A DNA stretch of 24,342 nt from an uncultured Oscillospiraceae bacterium (GTDB lineage: Bacteria > Bacillota > Clostridia > Oscillospirales > Oscillospiraceae). Under the pieces are notes generated by a model that saw only the letters and a list, made by a program, of their open reading frames with translations, had not been told where the DNA came from and did not search any database. The position numbers were made by a program, and so were the translations under genes. The DNA lies in NCBI GenBank assembly GCA_900754515.1, contig CAAEDD010000196.1:1-24342 (forward strand). Reading direction: 5' to 3'. Of the stretch, positions 1-7,021 are shown piece by piece. Position 1 is the stretch's first letter. Every line of letters begins with the position of its first letter.

Positions 1-1
1 C

Positions 2-34
2 CAGCGGCGGATTCATTCCGCCGCTGATTTTTTT
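2..34 (+). terminator. Rho-independent terminator of an upstream gene outside the window
   Basis: A perfect 10-bp stem (2-11 with 17-26) around a 5-base loop is followed by A and seven T residues (28-34). It has the classic intrinsic-terminator form and must serve a plus-strand gene left of the window, because no coding frame precedes it here. Confidence 0.9.
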
Positions 35-44
35 GGAAAGTCAT

Positions 45-74
45 GTATAATATTCCTGTTCACCGGCCAAAATA
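45..74 (+). promoter_or_regulatory. Sigma-F (forespore) type promoter of the spoIIQ-like gene
   Basis: GTATA at 45-49, a 15-base spacer, then GGCCAAAATA at 65-74 match the Bacillus sigma-F consensus (GywTA, N15, GGnnAnAnTR) at every fixed position. The gene downstream is a SpoIIQ homologue, and spoIIQ is a sigma-F gene in Bacillus, so position and biology agree. TATAAT at 46-51 looks like a sigma-A -10 box but has no convincing -35 partner at 17 bases. Sigma-G recognises nearly the same sequence and cannot be excluded. Confidence 0.75.
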
Positions 75-110
75 GCCTCGTAAACCAATACTTTACGGAG
101 GTTTTGAACT

Positions 111-875
111 ATGAGCAGCAACAGCTCCGGCAAAAAGCTGGAGGGATTTTTTACAGGTAAGGGCTTCTACATAGTCCTTTTCCTGTGCGCCGCGGTGATC
201 GGCGTGTCGGCCTGGATGATGGCCGCCGGAAATGAGACTATGGATGACCTGAGCAAAACCAACGACATCAGTCTGGAAAACAAGCGGGTGGAGACCATTG
301 TGGTGCCGCCCCAGACGGAGAAGGAGACGGAGGATTCCGCTGCGGCAGAGACCCTGCCTGAACAGGATGCAGCGGCACTGCCCCAGGAAGAGGAGAGCAC
401 TCTGGAGACACAGCCTGAGGATGCCACCCAGGTATGGCATGAGGGGGACGTGATGGAGGTTATGGCTCCGACGTATATCTGGCCTGTGCAGGGCGAGCTG
501 GAGAGAGCGCACCAGATGGACTCTCTGGCCTATGACGTGACTATGCGTGATTGGCGTACCCATGAGGGTATTGACATTACTGCTGCCCTGGGCACCGCCG
601 TCACCGCCGCCCACTCCGGAACTGTGTCGGCTGTTGAGGCCGATGACCTCTATGGTACCGTGGTGACCATAGATCACGGAGACGGCAGCAGCAGCGTGTA
701 CGCAAATCTGGCGGATACCCCCACGGTGAGCGTGGGCGAGTGGGTGGACAGCGGCACCATTATCGGTTCCGTGGGAACCACTGCCCTGTGCGAGATAGGT
801 CAAGGTACCCACCTGCATTTTGCGATTTTTGTGGACGGCCAGAGTGTTGACCCTCTGACTTATCTGCCCGCATGA
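111..875 (+). CDS. spoIIQ: SpoIIQ-like M23 (LytM) peptidase, sporulation membrane protein
   Basis: A 254-residue protein with a short cytoplasmic start, one membrane helix at about 18-39, an acidic Glu/Pro-rich linker to about 118, and a C-terminal M23/LytM domain from about 121. The domain carries the SpoIIQ-style segment around residues 145-156 (DWRTHEGIDI). In Bacillus, SpoIIQ sits in the forespore membrane and contacts mother-cell SpoIIIAH across the septum, supporting engulfment and the feeding channel. Bacillus SpoIIQ has a degenerate metal site. Here the LytM ligands look complete (H151, D155, H236, with H234 as the catalytic partner), as in clostridial SpoIIQ proteins, so it may bind zinc and cut peptidoglycan. 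The ATG start has CGGAGG at 96-101. It is monocistronic, between a sigma-F promoter and a terminator. A generic M23 endopeptidase is the alternative. Confidence 0.85.
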   Translation: MSSNSSGKKLEGFFTGKGFYIVLFLCAAVIGVSAWMMAAGNETMDDLSKTNDISLENKRVETIVVPPQTEKETEDSAAAETLPEQDAAALPQEEESTLETQPEDATQVWHEGDVMEVMAPTYIWPVQGELERAHQMDSLAYDVTMRDWRTHEGIDITAALGTAVTAAHSGTVSAVEADDLYGTVVTIDHGDGSSSVYANLADTPTVSVGEWVDSGTIIGSVGTTALCEIGQGTHLHFAIFVDGQSVDPLTYLPA

Positions 876-900
876 GCATAAAAAGTCAAACCTGAAATTG

Positions 901-947
901 AAATGCCTCAGCCTGGAGCCAATGCCGCTTCGGGCTGAGGCATTTTT
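901..947 (+). terminator. Terminator after the spoIIQ-like gene
   Basis: A 13-bp perfect stem (901-913 with 933-945) with a 19-base loop runs into five T residues (943-947). It lies 25 bases after the stop codon. Confidence 0.9.
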
Positions 948-992
948 GCCCGGAGAGTCAATCAGATTAGGCTTAAGAACTTCTCGTTTATT

Positions 993-1027
993 AAGAATTA
1001 TTTATTGTTTTTCGATAAATAATTCTT
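993..1027. promoter_or_regulatory. Candidate operator: 13-bp perfect inverted repeat touching the -35 box
   Basis: AAGAATTATTTAT (993-1005) and its exact reverse complement (1015-1027) are separated by 9 bases. The right arm runs into the first two bases of the TTGACA box at 1026-1031. A dimeric regulator bound here would block or modulate the promoter. The HTH protein encoded at 1546-1752 in the same operon is the obvious candidate. There is no T-run after it, and a terminator already lies upstream, so a second terminator is unlikely. Confidence 0.6.
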
Positions 1028-1054
1028 GACAAACAATATTCACAGTGCTATGCT
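1026..1054 (+). promoter_or_regulatory. Strong sigma-A promoter with extended -10, for the DUF2975/HTH operon
   Basis: TTGACA (1026-1031, perfect), a 17-base spacer, then TATGCT (1049-1054) preceded by TGC, an extended -10. Transcription would begin near 1061, leaving a leader of about 25 bases before the ATG at 1086. Confidence 0.85.
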
Positions 1055-1085
1055 CCAGATACATGAAAAGAAAGGGAGCGGTAGG

Positions 1086-1535
1086 ATGAACTGGAATAAG
1101 GACAGGAGCATAGTCCTTTCCCAATTTTGTGTGTGCGCCTTTGGCCTGCTGCTGGCGGTGCTGGATGTATTCGGCTACTGGCTGGTGGGCTTTTTTATAC
1201 AGCTGAGGAACATGAACTGGCAGCTGGGAGCGGTGATATTGGCGGCAGTGTATGTGTGCAGCGTCTTTGCCTGGATAGTGCTGTGGCGGCTGTGGAAACT
1301 GCTGGGAAACATAAAGACCGGTCTGGTCTTTATCCCGGAGAATATAAGCCACATGCGCTCGGTGAGCTGGTGCTGTGCGGCCGTGGCGCTGGTCTGCCTG
1401 CTGGCATCCATTGCCTATCTGCCCTTTTTTGTCTGCGCCATGGCCTCGGCCTTTATGGCCCTGATAGTCCGGATAGTTAAGAACGCCTTCCAGCAGGCTC
1501 TGCTGATGAAGGACGAACTGGACTTTACGGTGTAA
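1086..1535 (+). CDS. DUF2975 family membrane protein
   Basis: A 149-residue integral membrane protein with four predicted hydrophobic helices (about 10-33, 46-71, 95-115, 117-132). Small DUF2975 proteins are commonly encoded directly before a YozG-type HTH regulator, exactly as here (10-base gap). The molecular function of the family is not established. The ATG at 1086 has AGGGAG about 6 bases upstream. An upstream in-frame TTG at 1026 is the -35 box of the promoter, so it cannot be the start. Assignment rests on size, topology and the partner gene rather than a catalytic motif. Confidence 0.7.
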   Translation: MNWNKDRSIVLSQFCVCAFGLLLAVLDVFGYWLVGFFIQLRNMNWQLGAVILAAVYVCSVFAWIVLWRLWKLLGNIKTGLVFIPENISHMRSVSWCCAAVALVCLLASIAYLPFFVCAMASAFMALIVRIVKNAFQQALLMKDELDFTV

Positions 1536-1545
1536 GGGTGGGGTT

Positions 1546-1752
1546 ATGGAAATACTTGTGAATCTGGATGTGATGATGGCAAAGCGAAAGATATCTGCCA
1601 CGGAATTGGCCCAGCGGATAGATATCAGCCCTGCCAATCTTTCCATTCTGAAAAACAACAAAGCCAGGGCCATACGTTTTTCCACCCTGATGGCTCTGTG
1701 CCATGAGCTGCAGTGCCAGCCGGGGGATATACTGGAATTTATTGACGACTGA
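1546..1752 (+). CDS. Small Xre/YozG-type helix-turn-helix transcriptional regulator
   Basis: A 68-residue protein that is almost entirely one HTH domain: a first helix with MMAKRKISATELAQRI, a recognition helix around SPANLSILKNNKA, and the conserved ending CQPGDILEF. This matches the short Xre-like regulators related to B. subtilis YozG, which pair with DUF2975 membrane proteins. It has no ligand-sensing domain, so a membrane partner may supply the signal; that is inference. GTGGGG lies just before the ATG. The next gene follows by 10 bases. It is the best candidate to bind the inverted repeat at 993-1027. Confidence 0.85.
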   Translation: MEILVNLDVMMAKRKISATELAQRIDISPANLSILKNNKARAIRFSTLMALCHELQCQPGDILEFIDD

Positions 1753-1762
1753 GGAGGCAGAC

Positions 1763-3028
1763 ATGGACGAAAACAGGCTGAATGAAAAGACGGAGTTTTC
1801 CCTGAAACCTGGGGAGCTGATCTGCGCTCTGCTCATGTACCCAGCGGCATACATATATATACTTGTCTTCGGCTCACGGAACGACAGGATATGGTTCGGC
1901 GTCTTTGTGCTGCTGTTTATAGCCATGACCGAGCTTTTGAACCGGGGCAGACCCCATCCCAGAGAAAGCTGGGTGTGGCTGGGCTGCGTTGTGGTGATGA
2001 GCGTATGCGCCGCTTTTGACTTGAGCCGGGTGTGGAATTACGGATTGACGATGATGATGGTGCATCCTCTGGCGGTGTGGTGGGTACTTAGCCGCAGCGG
2101 CCGCCTTGCAGAGGGGGAGAGCGGGCACCTGCTGCCCCTGGATGCCCTGAACGGCTTTTTTACAATACCCTTTGGAAATTTTGCCCTGCGACTGCGCTGT
2201 ATGTGGCAGGGCCTGAGAGGCCGGGGACGTGGAGAGAGTAAAGGCAAAGGCAGACCATGGGCGGCAGCTCTGGCAGTGCTTGCAGCGCTGGTGCTGCTGA
2301 ACTGGGCCACATCCAACCTGGCAAGGGCCGATGAGGGGTTCAATCGATTGACGGCGGATATTCTGGAGCTGTTCAGTTTCGATTTGGGCGACAACTTTGC
2401 CGTCTATGTCTTCCGTTTCATAGCCAGCCTTCCCGTAGGAGCCTGGCTCTTCGGCCTGATAGCCGGAAGCCTGCGCACCGACGAGGAAAAGCTGAGGACC
2501 CAGACGGCGGCGGTAAACGGCTTCCTTCCAAAGCTGCGAGCTGTGCCGGAGAGAGTGTGGACCGTGGTGATGGCGGTGTTTGCTGTGGTGTATTTCCTCT
2601 TCTTCGCTGTACAGAGCAGTTATCTGTTCGGTGCCTTCACCCGGACGCTGCCGGAGGATTTTACCGTGGCTCAGTACGCCAGGGAGGGATTCTTTGAACT
2701 GTGCCGGGTTATGGCCATAAACTTCAGCCTCCTGTATCTGGTGAGCCGCAGCAGCGCAAAGCCCCTGCGGGAGGATAAGGTGCAGCGCATCACTGCCACC
2801 CTGCTGATAATTGCGGGAATGATATTTGCAGTGATAGCCATGTCCAAACTGGTTCTGTATATAATGTGCTTTGGATTTACCCCCAAGCGGCTGCAAAGCA
2901 GCTGGCTGGTGCTGCTGCTCTTCGTGGGGTGTGCCGCCTGCCTCTATAGCCTGTGGACTGGGAAGAAGAGCTTTAAATACTGGATGATGTACGGGGCCGT
3001 GAGTCTTGCTCTGCTGCATCTGTATTGA
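1763..3028 (+). CDS. Multi-pass membrane protein, DUF4153/DUF4173-like
   Basis: A 421-residue protein with roughly ten hydrophobic segments spread over its length and a basic loop at about 152-165 (Arg/Gly/Lys-rich). The stretch around residues 295-325, with an SSYLFGAF-like helix, LPEDFTVAQYAREGFFEL and an Asn-containing helix, resembles the conserved core of the DUF4153/DUF4173 membrane families; I am not certain which Pfam entry would win. No enzymatic motif is evident. The ATG at 1763 follows GAGGAGG by about 6 bases, and an upstream in-frame start would overlap the HTH gene without a ribosome site. It is the third gene of the operon, so co-regulation with the HTH protein is likely. Confidence 0.65.
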   Translation: MDENRLNEKTEFSLKPGELICALLMYPAAYIYILVFGSRNDRIWFGVFVLLFIAMTELLNRGRPHPRESWVWLGCVVVMSVCAAFDLSRVWNYGLTMMMVHPLAVWWVLSRSGRLAEGESGHLLPLDALNGFFTIPFGNFALRLRCMWQGLRGRGRGESKGKGRPWAAALAVLAALVLLNWATSNLARADEGFNRLTADILELFSFDLGDNFAVYVFRFIASLPVGAWLFGLIAGSLRTDEEKLRTQTAAVNGFLPKLRAVPERVWTVVMAVFAVVYFLFFAVQSSYLFGAFTRTLPEDFTVAQYAREGFFELCRVMAINFSLLYLVSRSSAKPLREDKVQRITATLLIIAGMIFAVIAMSKLVLYIMCFGFTPKRLQSSWLVLLLFVGCAACLYSLWTGKKSFKYWMMYGAVSLALLHLY

Positions 3029-3039
3029 GGAAGATTGAT

Positions 3040-3342
3040 ATGCTGCCCATATTATTTCCAATAATCGCCTTTGCCCTGCCGGTGACAGTAATAGTCCGCA
3101 GCGAAAAGCACCCGGTGAGCCGACCATGGCTCTTTTCTCTGGGCAGCTTTGCCGCTGCTCTTACGGCGCTGTGTCAGGAGCTGTGGGTCTTTTACCGGAG
3201 GGCCGGGAGCGGGGATGTGTCCGGCATACTGGACACCGCCGGGGCCGTGCTGGCCATAGGCATAACGGTGTCGGCTCTGTGCCTGCTGCTGAACCTTATT
3301 GCCCTGGGACTGAGTTACGGGGATAAGGACGAAAAGGGCTGA
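3040..3342 (+). CDS. Small hypothetical membrane protein
   Basis: A 100-residue protein with three hydrophobic helices (about 1-18, 28-47, 64-90) and a charged C-terminal tail. I do not recognise the family. The chosen ATG at 3040 has GAGGAAG about 7 bases upstream. A TTG at 3025 that overlaps the preceding stop would add five residues but has a poorer site. It lies 11 bases after the DUF4153/DUF4173-like gene and is the last gene before a terminator, so it probably belongs to the same membrane system. Confidence 0.6.
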   Translation: MLPILFPIIAFALPVTVIVRSEKHPVSRPWLFSLGSFAAALTALCQELWVFYRRAGSGDVSGILDTAGAVLAIGITVSALCLLLNLIALGLSYGDKDEKG

Positions 3343-3361
3343 AAAGCTTTTGGAAACACTT

Positions 3362-3416
3362 AAATCGCTCTTGCATTTACCGACTGTATTCGGTACAATA
3401 CAAGGGCGATTTTTTT
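3362..3416 (+). terminator. Terminator of the DUF2975/HTH operon
   Basis: A 12-bp stem with one G-T pair (3362-3373 with 3401-3412) is followed by a T-run to 3416. The long loop contains a second dyad (TACCGA at 3378-3383, TCGGTA at 3390-3395). A sigma-A promoter for the next gene is nested in this same segment. Confidence 0.75.
3371..3399 (+). promoter_or_regulatory. Sigma-A promoter of the MATE transporter unit, nested in a terminator
   Basis: TTGCAT (3371-3376), exactly 17 bases, then TACAAT (3394-3399). Each box matches consensus at 5 of 6 positions (TTGCAT has one change only if the fifth base is counted against TTGACA plus the last, so 4 of 6 is the strict count). The 6-bp dyad 3378-3395 fills the spacer between the boxes, a place where a regulator of the exporter could bind. 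Transcription would start near 3406, with a leader of about 28 bases. Confidence 0.65.
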
Positions 3417-3433
3417 GCTTTCTTGAGGTAATT

Positions 3434-4819
3434 ATGGGTATCAGATCTCTCATAGGCGACAGGGCCTTTTACAGTCGGCTTTTCACCGTCATGCTGCCCA
3501 TCCTGGTGCAGAACATTATCACCAACTTTGTGAACCTGCTGGACAATGTCATGGTGGGGCAGGTGGGCACCGAACCCATGTCCGGCGTGGCCATAGTCAA
3601 CCAACTGCTGTTCGTGTTCAATCTCTGTATTTTCGGCGGCCTTGCGGGAGCGGGGATATTCACCGCCCAGTTCTACGGGAAAAAGGACGACCAGGGCATT
3701 GCCGAGAGCATCCGGGGCAAGATATACATTGCCGCCGGTGTTCTGGCCATAGCCATGTTCATACTCATCACCCAAGGTGAGACTCTGATAATGCAGTTCA
3801 TCCACGAGGGTGAGGAGGGCCTGGACATGGCCGCTACCCTAAACTACGGCAAGGACTATCTGAGAGTGATGCTCTGGCAGATGCTGCCCTTCTCCGTCAT
3901 GCAGATATATGCCAGCACCCTGAGAGAGACGGGGGAGACGGTGCTGCCTATGAAGGCGGGCATAGCTGCGGTGCTGGTGAACCTTGTGGGCAACTACATC
4001 CTCATCTTCGGCAAGCTGGGCGCTCCTGCCCTGGGCGTGGTGGGCGCCGCCATAGCCACGGTGATCTCCCGCTATGTGGAGTGTCTCATCGTGGTGCTCT
4101 GGACCCACATGCACAAAAAGCGCTGCCCATATATACTTCAGGTGTACAAGAGCCCCAGGATACCGGCGGAGCTGGTGAGGAAGATAATCTTTATGGGCCT
4201 GCCTCTGCTGGTGAACGAGCTCTTGTGGTCCGGGGGCATGACCATGCTCAACCAGTGCTACTCCGTCCGGGGCCTGGAGGTGGTCTCCGCCATGAATATA
4301 TCCACCACGGTTTCCAATGTGTTCTTCTGCGCCTTTTTTGCCATGGGCAACACGGTGGCCATCATGATAGGCCAGCTGCTGGGAGCAGGGGAGCTGGAGA
4401 AGGCGGTGGAGGAGGACAGAAAGCTCATCGCCTTTGCCGTGGTGCTCTGCGCCGCCGTGGGCGTGGTGATGGCCGTGCTGGCCCCGGCAATTCCAAAGAT
4501 TTACAACACCACCGATGCTGTCCGCCGCCTGGCGGAGGACCTGCTGCTGGTAGTGGCCTGCACCATGCCGGTGCACGGCTTCAACAACTCCTGCTTCTTC
4601 ACCCTGCGCTCGGGAGGTAAGACTATAGTGACCTTCCTTTTTGACAGTGTATATCTGTGGGTGCTGTGTGTGCCTCTGGCCTTTGTGCTGTCCAGGTTCA
4701 CCGCCATGCCCATACTGCCCCTGTTTATAGTTATCCAACTGCTGGACCTGGTGAAGGCCGCAGTGGGATTCGTCCTGGTGAAGAAAAAGGTGTGGGTAAA
4801 GAATCTGGTGAAGGAATGA
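3434..4819 (+). CDS. MATE family multidrug/Na+ efflux transporter
   Basis: A 461-residue protein with about twelve membrane helices. The N-terminal part (residues 16-75) carries the family pattern MLPILVQNII followed by LLDNVMVGQVG and an Ala/Gly-rich third helix, and the second half repeats the fold from about residue 250 (GLPLLVNELLWS). MATE proteins export cationic drugs or metabolites in exchange for Na+ or H+; the substrate cannot be read from sequence. The start at 3434 has TTGAGG upstream; an earlier in-frame start at 3350 would put coding sequence over the promoter and terminator. The DUF6056-like gene follows after 22 bases, so the two are probably co-transcribed. Confidence 0.9.
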   Translation: MGIRSLIGDRAFYSRLFTVMLPILVQNIITNFVNLLDNVMVGQVGTEPMSGVAIVNQLLFVFNLCIFGGLAGAGIFTAQFYGKKDDQGIAESIRGKIYIAAGVLAIAMFILITQGETLIMQFIHEGEEGLDMAATLNYGKDYLRVMLWQMLPFSVMQIYASTLRETGETVLPMKAGIAAVLVNLVGNYILIFGKLGAPALGVVGAAIATVISRYVECLIVVLWTHMHKKRCPYILQVYKSPRIPAELVRKIIFMGLPLLVNELLWSGGMTMLNQCYSVRGLEVVSAMNISTTVSNVFFCAFFAMGNTVAIMIGQLLGAGELEKAVEEDRKLIAFAVVLCAAVGVVMAVLAPAIPKIYNTTDAVRRLAEDLLLVVACTMPVHGFNNSCFFTLRSGGKTIVTFLFDSVYLWVLCVPLAFVLSRFTAMPILPLFIVIQLLDLVKAAVGFVLVKKKVWVKNLVKE

Positions 4820-4841
4820 AGGTCTCCGGGAGGTGACGGAT

Positions 4842-6170
4842 TTGGAAAGTAGAGACATGCTGGAGAGGCTCCGGCACTCCCGGGGTCTGGAAATATTTGT
4901 GCTGGCGGCGGTGTTTATGGTGATGCTGCTGTGCAATGTGAAAACCCCCATGATAGCCGACGACTATGCTTATTCCTTCAGCTTCGCCGATGGACAGAGA
5001 GTGGACAGTCTGGGAGACATCTTCAGCTCCATGGCCGCCCATCGACTTTGGATGAACGGACGGGTCATCCCCCATTTCCTGGTGCAGCTGTTTCTGATGC
5101 TGCCGCCTCTGGTCTTTGATATACTCAACAGCGCTGTCTTTGCGTCTGCCCTGTATCTGACGACATCTCTGGCTCGGAAAAGAAGCGAGAGGGATACGCT
5201 GCTGCTTCTGGGTACTTTCTGCCTGCTGTGGATATACACTCCCTCTTTCGGCCAGGTATTCCTCTGGCTGGACGGGGCGCTGAACTATCTGTGGTCGGTG
5301 CTGTTTTCCCTGCTGATGCTTAAGGTATACGCGGGAAAATTTCTGAATGACAGAGAACTGCCAAGACCCTGGTGCTGGCTGTTCCCGCTGTTCTGCTTTG
5401 CCGTGGGCGCCTACTGCGAGCCCTCCGCCACCGGAACCATATTCTGCTGCGCCCTGTTGCTGGTGCTGGGGAGGATACTCTATAAGCAGAGGATGAGCCC
5501 CTGGCTGCTTGTTTCCCTGGCAGCCGCCTTTGCCGGCTTCCTGTATATGATACTTGCCCCGGGAGAAGTAAACAACAAATCTGCCACCCTGACTATTTCC
5601 GGACTGAGCTATGGCTTTGTGAACTCTATGGAGCTCTGCCGTCAGCTTTGGCCGTTGCTGCTCATATATCTGGCTCTGGCCTTTGCTGCCTGGCATTTTA
5701 AGTTTGATACCCGGCGGCAGCTGTTGGCTTTGAGCTTTATCCTGGCCTCCCTGGCGGGAGTTTTCGTGCTGAGCTTTGCCGGTTATGCCGAGCCTCGTTC
5801 CGCCTGCTTCGGCTGCTTTATGGCCGTGGCTGCCTCGGCGGTACTTTTCCCGGCGGTGCTGGAGAGCCGGTTTCGTCCTGCGTTGCTCTTTGGATTGACG
5901 GCAGCTTTGGCTGCCACCATGTACTGGGGAGCTGTGGGAGTGCAGGATATATGCGAGAGCTGTGCCCAGCAGGAGAGGAACGAAGCCACTATCCTGGAAG
6001 CCCGGGAGTCCGGAGCCAAAGATGTGACGGTGGAGCCGGTGTACTTTGCCACCAAATACAGCGCGGGTTGGGGCCTGAGCTATCTAAGCCAGGACCCGGC
6101 TGCCTGGAACAATGTCTACATGGCGGAATACTACGGCCTGAACAGTCTGAGCCTGAAGGATAAAAGCTGA
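4842..6170 (+). CDS. DUF6056-like multi-pass membrane protein (putative GT-C-type glycosyltransferase fold)
   Basis: A 442-residue protein with about ten hydrophobic helices. After the first helix (about 17-31) comes an Asp-Asp-Tyr motif (D40, D41, Y42), then a segment with RLWMNGRVIPHF and later WLDGALNYLW. This layout (first loop with paired acidic residues, Asn-Gly-Arg, aromatic Trp-Asn pair) resembles DUF6056 and related GT-C-like cell-envelope proteins, which are thought to move sugars from lipid carriers. Catalysis is inferred, not shown. The C-terminal soluble tail (about 360-442) ends in an EYYGL-type segment. I chose TTG at 4842 because GGGAGG lies 8 bases before it; ATG at 4857 is a plausible alternative. 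Confidence 0.6.
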   Translation: MESRDMLERLRHSRGLEIFVLAAVFMVMLLCNVKTPMIADDYAYSFSFADGQRVDSLGDIFSSMAAHRLWMNGRVIPHFLVQLFLMLPPLVFDILNSAVFASALYLTTSLARKRSERDTLLLLGTFCLLWIYTPSFGQVFLWLDGALNYLWSVLFSLLMLKVYAGKFLNDRELPRPWCWLFPLFCFAVGAYCEPSATGTIFCCALLLVLGRILYKQRMSPWLLVSLAAAFAGFLYMILAPGEVNNKSATLTISGLSYGFVNSMELCRQLWPLLLIYLALAFAAWHFKFDTRRQLLALSFILASLAGVFVLSFAGYAEPRSACFGCFMAVAASAVLFPAVLESRFRPALLFGLTAALAATMYWGAVGVQDICESCAQQERNEATILEARESGAKDVTVEPVYFATKYSAGWGLSYLSQDPAAWNNVYMAEYYGLNSLSLKDKS

Positions 6171-6175
6171 ATATA

Positions 6176-6214
6176 AAAAACTGACCGCCCCGGCAGAAAG
6201 CCGAGGCGGTTTTG
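6176..6214. terminator. Bidirectional terminator between the DUF6056-like gene and sigE
   Basis: An 11-bp stem with one G-T pair (6184-6194 with 6200-6210) and loop AGAAA has T residues on its right and a run of six A residues on its left. It can therefore stop transcription arriving from both convergent units. Confidence 0.85.
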
Positions 6215-6251
6215 ACTTATTGTCAGGGATAATAACATTAAGGGGAGCAGG

Positions 6252-6974
6252 TTAGCACTGCTGCAGACGGAGCATCTCCCGGCGGAGCCGGTCTATGATG
6301 CGTTTTTCCAGGCGACTTATGTAGCTTTGAGATATGCCCAGCATATCCGCAACCTCCTTTTGGGTATACTCCTTCCCGGCAGGCAGACCGAAGCGCAGCA
6401 GGATTATCTCCCGTTCCCGCTGATCCAGGCTGTCTATTGCCTCCATGAGCATCTGCCGGTCTGCGTCATCTTCCAGAGGCCGGTACACCTCGTCTTCCTC
6501 GGTGCCCAGGATATCCGAAAGCAGCAGCTCATTCCCGTCCCAGTCGGTGTTCAGCGGCTCGTCAAAGCTCACCTCGGTGCGCTGGGTGTTAATCTTCCTG
6601 AGGTACATGAGTATCTCATTTTCTATGCAGCGGGAGGCATAGGTGGCAAGCTTTATGTTCTTGCCGGAGTTGAAGGTGTTCACTGCTTTTATCAGTCCAA
6701 TGGTGCCGATGGATATGAGATCCTCAATGTTGATGCCGGTGTTTTCAAAGCGTTTGGAAATATACACCACCAGGCGGAGATTGTGCTCTATGAGCAGCTG
6801 CCGGGCTTTTTCATCTCCCAGCTGCAGAGCGTTTATGGCCTCTTCCTCCGCGGCTTTTTCCAGGGGCGGCGGCAGGGTGTCGCTGCCGCCTATATAAAAA
6901 ACCGGCGGCGGCTCTATCCCGAGAATGTTCAGTATCTGGTCACGGATAAAAATGATCTGGGGTTTGCAAAGCAT
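6252..6974 (-). CDS. sigE: RNA polymerase sporulation sigma factor SigE (pro-form)
   Basis: A 240-residue sigma-70 family protein with a clear SigE signature. A hydrophobic/amphipathic N-terminal pro-sequence leads to YIGGS at 27-31 and LPPPL, then region 2 with NLRLVVYISKRFENTG and DLISIGTIGLIKAVNTF, and region 4 with the QKEVADMLGISQSYISRLEKRI helix-turn-helix. SigE directs mother-cell transcription after septation and is inactive until SpoIIGA removes the pro-sequence just before the YIGGS segment. The ATG has GGAGG about 10 bases upstream. It follows spoIIGA by 47 bases on the same strand. sigG, often next in Clostridia, is absent: the gene converges directly on a terminator and the DUF6056-like gene. 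Confidence 0.97.
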   Translation of the reverse strand: MLCKPQIIFIRDQILNILGIEPPPVFYIGGSDTLPPPLEKAAEEEAINALQLGDEKARQLLIEHNLRLVVYISKRFENTGINIEDLISIGTIGLIKAVNTFNSGKNIKLATYASRCIENEILMYLRKINTQRTEVSFDEPLNTDWDGNELLLSDILGTEEDEVYRPLEDDADRQMLMEAIDSLDQREREIILLRFGLPAGKEYTQKEVADMLGISQSYISRLEKRIIDRLRREMLRLQQC

Positions 6975-7021
6975 ATAAGATTTCCTCCATAGGATTATTG
7001 ATTACCGGGTTTGAAATCGGA

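Noticed and set aside
1026..1085. Upstream TTG start for the DUF2975 gene
   Set aside because: The TTG is the first half of a perfect -35 TTGACA with a correctly spaced -10, so this stretch is promoter and leader.
1874..3127. Minus-strand open frame of about 417 codons opposite the DUF4153/DUF4173-like gene
   Set aside because: The encoded sequence is Gln/His/Pro-rich with no domain, while the plus strand has a ribosome site and helices typical of a membrane protein.
6252..6974. Calling the sigma factor SigG or SigK instead of SigE
   Set aside because: The pro-sequence ending at YIGGS and the adjacent spoIIGA are specific to SigE; SigG has no pro-sequence and SigK is not paired with spoIIGA.
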